From contig RDEW01000011.1 of assembly GCA_011109175.1 (NCBI GenBank), positions 939,406 through 973,409 of the forward strand: a stretch of 34,004 nt of DNA, written 5' to 3'. Positions 22,321 through 33,454 of this stretch are shown piece by piece. The notes beneath the pieces were generated by a model. It saw only the letters and a list, made by a program, of their open reading frames with translations, was not told where the DNA came from and made no database searches. How positions within the stretch are numbered: position 1 is the stretch's first letter; the number at the start of each line of letters is the position of its first letter. The stretch comes from Dicyema japonicum (Eukaryota; Dicyemida; Rhombozoa; Dicyemidae). The translations under genes and the position numbers were made by a program.

Positions 22321-22497
22321 NNNNNNNNNNNNNNNNNNNNNNNNNNNNNNNNNNNNNNNNNNNNNNNNNNNNNNNNNNNNNNNNNNNNNNNNNNNNNNNN
22401 NNNNNNNNNNNNNNNNNNNNNNNNNNNNNNNNNNNNNNNNNNNNNNNNNNNNNNNNNNNNNNNNNNNNNNNNNNNNNNNNNNNNNNNNNNNNNNNNN
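22321..22497. other. Assembly gap, 177 N
   Basis: The gap separates the unrecognised gene end from SLC6 copy B and removes the 3' half of copy B. The two flanks may not be true neighbours. Confidence 0.95.
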
Positions 22498-23884
22498 ATG
22501 CAGGGAGAGTGACCAAAACTTCTGGATAAACGACAAAAATTAGTCCAGCACCTAAAATATTATAAAATTTGACTACGAACCATCAGCAACAACTTTATCA
22601 ACTGGAAGGCCAGTTTTATAACTTAAATAGCCAATAATCGCAAAAACAGCGAATCCTGCATAAATACTTGTAAGGCAATTCACCAGAGCACAAATAACAG
22701 CATCTCTAATTTTTACAATTTTTTACTTTACCTGCTAAATTTATTATCGAACTCATTATAAGAAGAGTAAAGTAAAAGAGATCCGAATCCAATACCTAAA
22801 GAATAAAAAATTTGAGTAGCAGCAGCTATCCAAACAGTTCCGTCAGCCAATTTAGACCACGTGGGTTTTATAAAATAAGTAATTCCCTTTAGGGCTCCCG
22901 GTTGCGAGGCTGTTTTGCCAAGAATGATTGAAATCAAAATATACGGTAAAATTGCTGTAAAGTACACAATCTACAGTAATTAAACTATTATACTTTTCCA
23001 CTAGATTTAATACCTTTGGAAAGACAAATGAACACAATCAACCAAGCAACCCCCAAAGCCCCAAGAACACCGGGAACAAATTTTCCAGTATCAGAAATAC
23101 TTTTTGTTTGTTGAAGGACCTTGTTCCTAAAATAGTTAAATCAGAAATACGTCCAAAATTCTTCAGAAGGTGAGATTCCTCTGTAGGTGGAGCAATTAAA
23201 TTCTCTCCATAAAGTATCCATACTGATCTCTGAATATAATTTTTTTTTGCTCAAAAAATTTTTAACAGTTTCATTGTCACACAAAAAATTTTTTTTGATT
23301 TTAGCTTAAAATTAAAAAGATATAAAACTGAGACTTCCTATTCCCAGTGAAGTTATGTTGTATTCAAGTTCTACTGTCCTATCAGTGCAGTTTCCAGTGT
23401 TCCACGGATTCCCACATGTCTTCCAAGGAATTTTGGGAAAACAAGAATAATATAAGTAAACGAATGCCCAAGAAATTATCGTATTATAATACATTGTGAC
23501 AAGGCCTGACATTAAACCCATAGAGTAGCCAATTCCTAAGACATATAATATTTTGACACCCTTGAAAATTGGCACCATTGATAATGCTTTAAGAGGTCGA
23601 GCTGAACTGAATTGTCCGATTCCAAATTCCATATGAAAAAGTGGAATTCCAGTGAGCAGTAAGAAAATTACATAAGGTACCAAGAAGGCTCCTAGAGATA
23701 TATTATTTAAAATACCTCCTCCGTTTGAGTATGCAAGGTAAGGAAATCTCCAAATATTGCCCAAACCAACAGCATAACCAATTACGGATAGCATAAATTG
23801 GAGATGATTCTCCCATTTTTCATGCGACTAAGATAATTATGAAATATTAACAGAATCTTGAGACATTTTTTCCTTTGAACTCAT
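22498..23884 (-). CDS. SLC6-family transporter, second copy, 3' end lost in gap (copy B)
   Basis: Exons (5' to 3') are 23884-23852, 23827-23716, 23691-23329, 23304-23151, 23126-22994, 22970-22732, 22705-22581 and 22551-22498, the last cut by the gap. Introns are 24, 24, 24, 24, 23, 26 and 29 nt. Exons 2 to 7 have exactly the same lengths as in copy A (112, 363, 154, 133, 239, 125). About 404 aa are present, from the start through the beginning of TM8 (YPEVLVTLPA). Most residues are identical to copy A, with changes clustered in TM2 and its flank (LLLTGIPLFHMEFGIGQ). Exon 1 is different (MSSKEKMSQDS). No frameshift or stop is seen, so the copy looks functional as far as it goes. Exons 9-12 should lie in the missing sequence if the gene is complete. 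Confidence 0.92.
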
Positions 23885-24539
23885 TTTCTAAAACTGGCGA
23901 TGTTCGATATTTATATTGCAAAAATTAAAAAAAAGTTATTGGTACTTTTTTGCAAAAACCACTACGAAATATGTTTTTGTAAAATTACCGTCTGAAATTT
24001 TAGCGGTTTGTGTTTTGATAATGCATTAAGTACAACTTATAACGTCAGATTTCATAATTAATTTCGTCACAATATTTTTTCCGCATTTTTAAAAAATCAA
24101 TTTAGTAAAATTAAAAAATTAATCAAAGTTTTGACTATCCTCGTTATATTTACCAAATAATTGTTATCTGAATTGGAAAAATTTGTCCAATTTTTTCCCG
24201 TAATTTTACGTGGTTAATAAAAATATTAAAATCATACGTCATCGGACAAGTTTAATTACTCTTCACATTAAAAAACACTAAATTTTTATATAATAGACTA
24301 ATTACGTTCACATTCAATGTTTTTCTAGATTTGCAGAGTACATCTAGATTTGCAGTTGCGGTAACCCCTCCAATCGAGTGGAGGAGAGCGAATGATCTTT
24401 TTTCGCACCATCCTGTGACTGGCCGTCATCTAAGACAGGTGGAGTACACTCTTGTACCTCATTTTGGAAAACGGTAAGAAGGATCAATAGCCAATAAGGA
24501 GAACTGCGGAACTGAGGTCGTTACCCGCAACGCTTCGGA
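23885..24539. other. 5' flank of SLC6 copy B, AT-rich
   Basis: It contains patches shared with the copy A upstream region and otherwise nothing recognised. LINE-derived sequence begins somewhere around 24340-24540. Confidence 0.45.
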
Positions 24540-26062
24540 ACCCGCTCGCAAACTTGCAAAAAAGATTATGAAGTACTACGTATCGATCAGCCATAAAGAT
24601 TTTTCTCGCTCTCCACATGTTGAACGGCGCGGGCCGCAACAAGAACCGTATTCCACATACTTCACCCCCCATGATGTTGACAAGGCTATTAAATTGTTAC
24701 GTCTCACTCGTGCTCGTAGTCCCGACGTTATTTGTACTATTAACCTCAAACACCTCGGACCACAGGCACAGGCCATACGATCAAGACTGTACAACGACTC
24801 TATCAACTACCATACGCTACCTAATATATGGAAGAATTCCCTGATTATACCAATTCTAAAGCCTGGCCCCGTCTCAATAACTTGTGTTTTATCAAAAGTG
24901 CTAGAAAAGCTTGTATTAATGCGTATCTCTCCTGTTCTACATCTACCAGAGTTTTAACATGGTTTCAAGAGACCGTTCTACAACAACTCAGTTGGGTTCT
25001 ATCTCCCAGTTTATTACTGACGGGTTCAACATGAGAACACACTTACAGACGGCCTTAGTATCCATTGATATACAGTAGGCCTTTGATTCTGTTCCGAGGA
25101 AACTCCTAACGCAAAAGATTTTTAATTCGAACTTACATCCGAACATCAAGCTATGGTTGGAAAATTTCTTAACTGGAGGACGCGGAAAAATCCGGATTGA
25201 CAAAACCACTTTAAAATCAAGACTACTCCCCAATTGGGTCCCACAAGGCTCGCATTTATCTCCTCTCCTTTTCAACCTATGTCTACACGACCTACCTACT
25301 ACCAGTGACCAGGAGACTATGTTTTTATCCTATGCGGACGACCTAATTATCGCTGCAAGAGATAAATCTACTTCGTGGTTGTAGAAATTGTTCAGTCACA
25401 CCTAAACCGGGTATGTGACTGGCTATCTGCAAATATGTTAGGTGTGTCAGCATCTAAATCCCAGTTCACTATTTTTACTACTGATTGATGATTTAAGGAT
25501 GGACTCGAACTGTTTTTTGGAGATACTTCTATCTCTTCTATGCGGACCCAGAAAATTCTTGGGGTAGTTTTCGACTCTCTGATGACGTTCTCGAGTCACG
25601 TGGAGGAGGTGCTTGCCAAGGGTCTTCGGAAATGGAAAATTTTAAAAGCGATCATAAAGAAGAGCCTCTTTTCCCCCTGCTGCGTACGTCAACAAGGTCT
25701 ACCAACAAGTCATTGTTCCTACTATTGAATATGCCTGCTCCACCTGGAGATTTGTCATTCCCTCTTCGAGAATTGATCGTTTGAACTCTCTCAAGAAAAA
25801 AATTATGCACCACACTGACATTTCCATTGGCGGCCTCGTTTCCGATGAGGCGACGTTGAAGAATGGTCAGGGTTTCCTACGTTTTTGCAAGGAACTGAGA
25901 AACCCATTTAAGGAAAAGGCAGAGGAATTTCAGTCGATTATAAAAAAGTGCATGCCGATTAAATTCCTAAGAAAGAAGAGAAGTCGCTTCCGGAATGCGG
26001 TTAAGTCATCAGAAGACCAGGCGAAGAGAGTTTGGATGTTGTTGGAGGCTGAGATCACCTAA
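24540..26062 (+). mobile_element. LINE relic, RT with YADD box, many frame breaks
   Basis: The plus strand reads in several frames: DVDKAIKLLRLTRARSPDVI, WKNSLIIPILKPG, SKVLEKLVLMRI, then WLENFLTGGRGKIRI, LPNWVPQGSHLSPLLFNLCL and SYADDLIIAARDKS (about 25160-25370). These are followed by QKILGVVFDSLMTFSSHV (about 25550) and LNSLKKKIMHHTD. The order matches an RT palm followed by the connection region. Frameshifts and stops (for example at 25382) show decay, although the catalytic box is intact. Confidence 0.82.
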
Positions 26063-26720
26063 TTAGTTAATTTTGAACTATCTTTCTTGGTGGAGTATTG
26101 ACCGTGTACTAACTCGGGACGAAAGAGAGAATCCAATCTTTTACGTTCTCTTCAGATACAAGTAGATTAGGTAATTGTCCTGGGCAAGGCGGTATCCAAT
26201 GGTCGTTGGGGGGACTTGGATGTCACTCAACAAGTGCTGCGTAGGACTGTTCAGACAGCATATCAGAATTATACGCTTCTGATATGCAAGAATCCTCACG
26301 GAAGCACGGATACCTTCAGAAAGCTTTCAACGGATTGCACTTTGTAATCTTTGTGTGTTCGAGATAGTCGTTGATTGCTTCTCATTGTTTTGGAATCTTA
26401 GATGAGCTTTTCGGAATCTGCCAATAGGTTCCTTAAGGAGAATGTGCGGAAATTCTCCTTTACTAATGACGTAAGTGATTTCTCTTCTTTCCTCCTTCTA
26501 TGGGGTATGCATAGTGTGAATGGAGCGAAGCAAAATAATCGTACCCAATCCTCAGAGTCGTCCGAAAAGACTGCCCTTTCAATACATTCACATAGGCAGT
26601 CCGCGACAGATATATGGTCAGCTTTGGGGATCCTGATCAGGATTATTCGTGTGTGTGAGGTTTGGACGTTTTAATTAAATTTACGATCCAAGAAAGACAA
26701 TTTTATGAAAAAATACAAAA
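26063..26720. other. Degraded, possibly LINE-derived DNA
   Basis: Plus-strand frames such as VLGKAVSNGRWGDLDVTQQV (about 26180-26240) and RFLKENVRKFSFTNDVSDF (about 26420-26480) continue the style of the upstream LINE and may be its C-terminal part. I cannot confirm this. The right end is the 3' flank of RAD21. Confidence 0.4.
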
Positions 26721-28582
26721 TTAAGAAAAATTAGATCCAGGCTTAATATTAATTACGCCAAAATTACTATCCTGATCAACCTAAAATAGGAAAAACAAAA
26801 ATACCTCCACAAAATTATGCTTTGCTAGCACTAGCAAACAGTAGAACTTAACAGCCGCCTTTTTTCTGTTGTCCCCCACTGATAGTCTCTCAAATGTAGT
26901 ACTTCCCTCATCAAACTGCGATCTTATCAGCGTAATGAGACTTCCAACGTTTCCATTAGTTTGGAAGCCCCCACTTTGAGGTGTCTTGGGCAACAAGTCA
27001 CCACCAATCTCGTCAAACAGCTAAATCAACCAAAATCAAACTTCAAAATCATCCCTCCTTTCAGATTCCATCAAAAACGCCGGATCAGAGACCGATAAAT
27101 CCTCCAAGGGGAAATTTCCTGGATTATAGTGTTCCGGAACTGACGATTCTATACTTTTGAGTCCCCCAATATCACACAGTCGCTTAGACGCTGAGGACAA
27201 ATTATCCAAGATTATTTCGTCCCCTAATCGTCCAAAATATAAAATACTCAACGACTTTTGAAATCTTGTCTTCTCAATGGAATATCCACCAGTCTTCTCC
27301 CAGTGAAGGAAATCCTCCCACGTGAGATTATACCGATAATTTTGGCTCAGCATCTACAAATCAATTAAAACACAAAAAACAGTCCCTATTTGATTTGCAA
27401 CTGAAATATTGATCATATTAGGCCACGTGGCTGACAGCAGCTCATCCCCCTTTCCCTTCATCCTCTTAGCTGAGGACAACATGACAGTCTCCAATGTCAT
27501 GCCCTGCTTCATTTGAGCCTTCATAGCCTCACTTGTGAGACCCTTCACCACGTCGACCAAAACTTTCCGTTTTTTGGAAGCCACTCTTTTATTGGGGACT
27601 AAATCGTCAAAGTCGAAAAACCCCATTGTCTATCAGGTTCCAAAATCTGGGAAGAGATATCCCCGACCAAGGGATTCGTGGATAAAGGTTCAGCAACCAC
27701 AGTATTCACAGATTCTTCATTTAAGGCAAATTGATACCTTCCAACTCTGGCACGTGGTAAGAGAAGTTCTGAGCACTCAATTCGACTGCTTTCTGGGCCG
27801 CAGTTATGTCGATGAGCTTATTCAATTCACCTAGGGGGTTACTTTTAGCAAAAACCGTCCTGGTTAGAAAATACCGTTAAATTCCCGCCAATCCGTTCGG
27901 CTAAACGTAATAATGAAAATTATAAGACTACAGGAGATCCCCGACTTCATTGGAACTCCGATGGGCTCCTCCTCAGTCACTGAATTGTAGATCAGCGAGT
28001 ATATGGAGGCAGGGTCCTCAAAGCCAAAGTCATCTTAGCATAAATACGGGATAAACCAATAGATCGATCCCTTCCGTCAGTAAAGTGATAGGATTCCTTT
28101 AACGTGATCAATTCCGGCGCAGTCTGGTTAGTGTTGAAGGCGAGATTATCAAAACTCAAATCCCTGGGAATAAAAATTCATATTTACTCATTTTCGGGAA
28201 TTATAGAGTCAAATTCATAAAATTCTGGCAGAGTTATCAAATTGTCATTCAGTTCTTTTCTTTTTTCGGTCTCGGATTCGTTTACAATACGCTGAGTCGA
28301 TATTATATTCATCACGGCGTCATTGCAGTCAGCAAGCAAGTATTTGATCTTCCGGGAGTGGATTTTGGATATTCCGAGCAGAAGATATCCAGAAGTCCGC
28401 ATGGACAGAGTCAACTAAAATGTATTGAAGTTTCTTACTTTTGGCTTAAGAATAGCCTCAATACTTGAAAAAATGTCGATTTCCAAAATATTTGCTTTTG
28501 AAAGCTTTTTATCCCAGTGTGCTGCCAGCCAGACTCTGGAAAGCGGACCTCTTTTGCTTAGAATCACATGAGTGTAGAACAT
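26721..28582 (-). CDS. RAD21: Cohesin subunit RAD21/SCC1, complete, 11 exons
   Basis: This is the kleisin that closes the cohesin ring between SMC1 and SMC3 and is cut by separase at anaphase. Exons (5' to 3') are 28582-28439, 28414-28188, 28163-28057, 28033-27932, 27900-27856, 27830-27738, 27714-27668, 27629-27381, 27353-27042, 27020-26805 and 26780-26721, giving 533 aa against 631 in human. The introns are 24, 24, 23, 31, 25, 23, 38, 27, 21 and 24 nt. The N-terminal domain is unmistakable: [51 protein letters not shown] and [11 protein letters not shown]. An acidic stretch [10 protein letters not shown] follows. The central [20 protein letters not shown] matches the conserved KRKRKLIVDSVKELDS region. 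The C-terminal winged helix has [20 protein letters not shown] and the gene ends [10 protein letters not shown], parallel to the family's ATPGPRF. No inactivating change is seen. Confidence 0.95.
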
Positions 28583-28754
28583 TCTACGCTTTTAACGATT
28601 AGTAAATTTTAAAACTTGTAAGCCCACTTACTTCAAATTGCGCTATTCAATTTATTTTTTAAATTACGATTATTAAAATTAATTCTTATATTTAAAACTT
28701 ATTTTTGATACAATTTTTAATATTTTTTCCATCAAGAATTTAATATCCCTTAGC

Positions 28755-30092
28755 GTGGCGTTATGTGGTCCAATTCAAAAGGATTTGGAAATTCCCAGGG
28801 GGCACCTAATGCCCACCGAAAAAAGACCGATAGACCCCATCTTCTTGGGACATTCTCGTTCCTGGGCGATGCATTTTGCGGAAGATCGAACTCTCCCGGA
28901 GGAAATCCTCAGCCCATCGAAGAGAAAAGTACTTTACGGCTCTCCAGCTAAATATAAATGGAATTTAATGAAAAAATCAGTGAACTCCGCTCACTCCTGG
29001 CTTGAACTCCGCTCAAAAATTAACGTTGCGATGATTCAAGAGACCAAACTCTCTTTTAATGGCTCTACCCCAACATTCCCAGGGTACAAAGCTATCAGGA
29101 AGAACCGTAGAGAAAAAAGTCTCACAGAACAGACAACATTCCTGTTATTTCATTAAAAATCTTGAAGACCGGGGAGCCCCTTTCCTAATGTCGTTTTTCA
29201 ACTACTCGATTAAGCAGAATATGATACCATCATTATGGAAACAGGCAATAATACGGGCAATACTAAAACCAGGAAGACTGAGAGATAACCGAGCGTCTTT
29301 TAGATCGGTGTCACTACTATGTTCCTGTCAAAAATCCTGGAGAGACTTGTGCTCGGGGAATAAAAGAATTTTTACCAGAGAGACCTTTTCAACATGGATT
29401 CAAAAATGAGAGATCTTCATGCTTGCAAACATTGATCGACTTCATTCGAGTCGTATTCACAGCCAAGCCGAGACACTTTAAAACAGTGCTCTGACCGATT
29501 GACATACATAAAGCTTTTGACTCAGTTTCGAGGAAGATTCCATCGACAAAAATATTTCAATCGGTGATCCCAAGTAACCTTGGGATCATCTACTTCCTAA
29601 GTAGACGAAAGGGACGTGTTTGTCTCGGAGGTTTGAACTCAATCTCACGGCTCCTATCCAACAAAGTCCCTCCTTCATCCCCTGCTCTGTTTTACCTCTT
29701 TCTAGCCGATCTCCCAAATTTTGAATCTGACAATGATGTTCTACTTTCTTATACGAATGGTATTGTGTTGACTTCGAGAAATCAGGACAGCCACAGAATG
29801 AATACAAATTAACCTGGAGAAGCTTAATGCCAGGATAATGGAAAACCGGCTCGTAGTGAATGCAGAAAAGTCGTCTACGTCACTATTTATCTCTGACAAA
29901 AGATTGGGAAGGAAGACAGTCACCTTGAAGTTATACAAGGTTAGCATCCCTTTCAGCAGATGTCAAAGGATCTTGGGTGTGACAATTGATATGCATCTCT
30001 GTTTGCGACCACACCTAGAAAACATTCTATTGAAATGCGAGAAGAAACTGAACGTATTGAAATCGGTATTTGAGAACCATTTATCTTCATGA
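28755..30092 (+). mobile_element. LINE relic: endonuclease start, internal deletion, RT and post-RT region
   Basis: The plus strand shows KINVAMIQETKLSFNGSTP and FPGYKAIRKNRR (about 29005-29110), the N-terminal part of an apurinic-type endonuclease. The reading then jumps directly to RT sequence: SIKQNMIPSLWKQAIIRAIL, KPGRLRDNRASFRSVSLL, then FYLFLADLPN with a degraded active-site box SYTNGIVL in place of SYADD (about 29750). It ends with QRILGVTIDMHLCLRPHLEN. Most of the endonuclease and the early RT are deleted, and the catalytic residues are lost. Confidence 0.8.
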
Positions 30093-30673
30093 CACGAAGC
30101 GTTGTCAAGAAGGATTAAAATTTTTCTCTCTTCATTTTTCATTCGTTCATTTATTAAAAATAACTATTGGTTAAACAAATAAAAAAACGGTCCTTTTTCC
30201 TTTTATGAACCTCAAATTTCAAATTTGAATTTTTCTGTTTTCGTGGCCAACTAACCATTAGGCCAGTTGACCATCTTAATTCTAACTATGTTAATCAAAT
30301 ATTGCTTAAATGTACTAAAGTATAACAAATGAATTAAATTAGATTAAAGGTTATGGGCTTTTGAAATATCACAGGTTCTTCCTCAAAGTTTTTGCTGGGG
30401 TATCTCTTAAATCGATTAATTCACAATAAGCTTACCATACAATGGCTGGCATTATTATGGAACTTTGTACTATTGCCTCATCATCTGTGTAGTCTATTGT
30501 CATTAGCGACAGTTTTCACTTCTATATTCATTTTTCTGGGCCTTTCCGGATACAATCGATCTCCAACTCAGATAACTTTGTCAATTGGAGAGACTAAGAT
30601 CGCCCATTTTTTGACTGGTGGGGTTAATCTCTTCATACTTTGTCTTCTTTTATCAGTAACCCCAGAATTAAAA
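30093..30673. other. AT-rich spacer between LINE pieces
   Basis: No gene is recognised. A 108-residue open frame at 30392-30718 is hydrophobic but has no family resemblance and overlaps the opposite-strand LINE tail. Confidence 0.45.
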
Positions 30674-31832
30674 ATTATTATTACTTCCAGGATCACTGGG
30701 TCAAAGAGAAAGAAATAAAAGGTTCTCAACTAAGTGATCCCAGACCGACAAGGGAGAGGACGAGTCCGGTGGGGTCGAGAATCCTGAACAGCTCTTCTCA
30801 TTGGACATGGCATCGGCTCAAAATTTCTCATGATTGTAGATATTTCGATAGTGTATGGAATAAAGGACAGCTCGGTAAATTAGCCTCCTTTAAGACTTTC
30901 CGTTGTAATTCGATTAAGAGATTTTCAATGGGCTGGAATTTGTGTTCTGGTCCAATTATCATTATTGCAGTCTCCTCGATTGTGGATAGTTTCAATGAGA
31001 AGGAACGTGAAATCTGCATTGCCCACGAAGGACTTGCATACGTCATCGTGAGTCGGATAAATTGTTCATAAATCATGGCAAGGCCACCAGTTTGGTCTCT
31101 AAGTGTTTTTGAGAGCACTTTTAAAATTCTCAGTTTCCTCAGAGCAGATGTTACCTTGTCCTCAACATGTCGGATAAAGGTGAGTCCTTAATCAAAGGTG
31201 ACTCCCAGAATCTTTGGTGTTTTGTTTATAGGAATAGCCTCGTTCTTCATAAAGATTTTTGGTTCGACACAGAGCTGTCTTTTGTAAGTGGCAAACAGCG
31301 TGACAGAAGACTTTGTTGCTGATGCGTCGAGTCTCCGCTTCGAGAGTCATAGTTCCAACCTGTCAAGCACTTTTTTGAGCAGACTGAGTCGCTGATTGAA
31401 TGCTTCTGTCTTTGGAGGCAAAAATGACATCGTCGGCATAGGAAAAGATTAGGCAGTTTTCATTACAGGTTTGTGGCATGCCTTTTATGTAGAGATTGAA
31501 AAGGGCTGGTGATAGTGGAGATCCTTGATGACGAAGGTTTCTTATATACCTAGGGCGTAAACCTTTCAAACCACTGCTGCTGCCTGGTGATAAGGATTTG
31601 ATTCCAGTCATTATATCTTATTCTGGGGAAAAGGTAGTCCATTGGTTTGAAAATTCCATCAGATCCGATAGAAAAGAATATTTATTCTCCCTGTCAATGG
31701 TGCGAGCAAGTACCTCGCCCAATACCATTCGGCAGTCCATTGGTTTGAAAATTCCATCAGATCCGATAGAAAAGAATATTTATTCTCCCGGTCAATAGTG
31801 CGGGCAAGTACCTCGCCCAATACCATTCTCAT
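30674..31832 (-). mobile_element. LINE relic with RT box and full conserved 3' tail
   Basis: The minus strand carries SPLSPALFNLYIKGMPQTCN and IFSYADDVIFASKDRS (about 31530-31400), later ETAIMIIGPEHKFQPIENLL, and ends at about 30780-30674 in the shared 3' tail with its GGATCACT...AGTGATCC arms and a final AATAATAATT. The segment 31637-31832 at its 5' side is a 98-bp tandem duplication. Stops and frameshifts are frequent. Confidence 0.82.
31637..31832. repeat. 98-bp tandem duplication inside a LINE relic
   Basis: Units 31637-31734 and 31735-31832 begin GTCCATTGGTTTGAAAATTC and differ at about three bases. A third, more diverged relative without tandem structure lies near 32752-32830. Confidence 0.88.
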
Positions 31833-31920
31833 TAAATGGAATCCTTTTGGCTGTTCTCAAGGGGGCGTTCAACCTCTTTCACGAGTTCCTTGCCCTCATC
31901 GGTGACGTAAAACCTAACTC

Positions 31921-32480
31921 GTGCCCATCGAAAAATTAACAATTCTGCAACTAAACATTAACGGGATCTCTCGAAAAAGAAAAGTTGGTGGAATTTTTAT
32001 TTTCTCCCGACGTGGACATTGCATTAGTACAGGAATTAACACGTCCTTGATTGTCATTAACACGTCCTACTCCTCGATTCAAAGTTGTACTCATCAATTC
32101 GTATGGACCGTCCAAATGGAACAAATGGTCGAGGGGTTATCACACTTATTCGTGACAGTATCCCCTTCAATAACACAACCGAATCGACACACTCCACATT
32201 TCTACCTGATGGCCGTTTGGAGATCATCTCATTGCTGACAACAATCAATAACGTGACGTACGGATCATCAACATATATATTTCTCTTTCAAGTTGCTCAA
32301 AAAGATATCATCCTGACCTCTCTTGGATCTCGTCCCTTAAGAACATAACCGTGTGCGGGGACTTTAATGAGAGGATATTATCCTGACCTCTCGTCCTTGA
32401 AGAACCTGTCGATAGTAAAATAGATCAACGAGGGGAGTATATCTTGTCTCAGGCTGAAAGTCTCTAAGTCCTAAATGATC
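31921..32480 (+). mobile_element. LINE endonuclease-domain fragment
   Basis: The plus strand reads LTILQLNINGISRKRK, then in shifted frames IRMDRPNGTNGRGVITLIRD and LPDGRLEIISLLTT, then ITVCGDFNER (about 32340-32370). These are apurinic-type endonuclease motifs of non-LTR elements, with GDFN near the C-terminal catalytic part. Indels break the frame. A short stretch around TATCCTGACCTCTC is repeated at about 32310 and 32380. Confidence 0.7.
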
Positions 32481-32639
32481 CTCTCTAGCACACACGTACA
32501 GCTTTATGAGCAAACGAATCCAACACCTCCCCCGATTTCTCCATTTGCTTCCCGAACATTGTCTTTCCGGATACAAACAGGTTTACGAGTTTGGTTAACA
32601 ATAATACAAGGTGAGCTCCCGCCTAAAAAGTTAAGAATG

Positions 32640-32830
32640 ACGAAGGTCTCTGATATGCCCAGAAACTAAACCATCCAAACCCCCTCTACTCTTTGTGTGA
32701 AGGATTTGATCATAACCATTACCTAAGATTCGGTAAATAAAACAAGGAAGGGGCAGTCCAATGAGATTGAAAATTCTCTCAGATCCAATCGAGAGAGAGG
32801 ATGTTTATTCTCCAAAGTAGAAATTACTTC
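32640..32830 (-). mobile_element. Short LINE fragment, minus strand
   Basis: This aligns by eye to 31520-31700 of the neighbouring minus-strand LINE, for example GACGAAGGT, GGATTTGAT and GAAAATTC then CAGATCC in the same order and spacing. It is a separate, diverged copy of the same RT segment. Confidence 0.6.
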
Positions 32831-32965
32831 AGGGGTGACTGATAGGATGATTTCGGTTGAAAACAATGTTTTACACTGCTGCCCAGACGTCCCCATCCAT
32901 TAGCTTGGCATCAACCGCTTTCCGAAGAGAAAACTTTCTATCTCCATGATTAGGTATTTTCGAGA

Positions 32966-33296
32966 GGGAAGAAAAAGAAATTCCCATCTTCAAAAGACTG
33001 AATAAATTTCCTAAGGCTTCCAGCGATAGAAACTCCACGATGATTACAGTGCAATCCAAGTGCAATTTGAGGAAAGAGAAATAAGTAAATCCATTTTATT
33101 GTCTCCAAAAATATCGATTACTATGGCGTGNGGGAAGAAAAAGAGATTCCCATCTTCAAAAGACTGAATAGATTTCCTATGGCTTGCAGCGATAGAAACT
33201 CCACGTTGATTACAGTGCAATCCAAGTGCAATTAGATGAAAGAGAAATAAGTAAATCCATTTTATTGTCTCCAAAAATATCGATTACTATGGCGTG
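32966..33296. repeat. Direct duplication of about 165 bp across a single N (33131)
   Basis: Copy one is 32966-33130 and copy two 33132-33296. They end in the same TATGGCGTG and differ at scattered bases. It has the same form as the other lone-N junctions. Confidence 0.82.
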
Positions 33297-33365
33297 CTCG
33301 TCATCGGTGACCGTTCAAAAAATTTCCAAACCATAACTTCAGGTTTGCGTCAATGTTCGAAGAAT

Positions 33366-33454
33366 ATTACTATTATTACCCCCAAGATCAGTGGGTCAAA
33401 GAGAAAAAAGTTAAAGTTCTCAACTAACTGAGAATGTATTTCTAAGTGATGGTC
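33366..33454 (-). mobile_element. Diverged copy of the LINE 3' tail
   Basis: On the plus strand it reads ATTATTACCCCCAAGATCAG, then GGGTCAAAGAGAAAAAAG, then AAGTTCTCAACTAAC and AAGTGATGG, matching the reverse complement of the tail seen at 1301-1399 and 30674-30780. The stem arms are less well preserved. No RT sequence is seen next to it. Confidence 0.6.

Noticed and set aside
1493-28582. Ciliate origin, suggested by intron size and in-frame TAA
   Set aside because: Glutamine is coded by CAA/CAG throughout, TAA and TGA act as natural stops, only one unexplained TAA occurs in about 2,100 codons, and the SLC6, RAD21 and LINE content fits an animal.
30392-30718. Hydrophobic 108-residue plus-strand frame as a membrane protein
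   Set aside because: No family resemblance, and its end overlaps the opposite-strand LINE tail.
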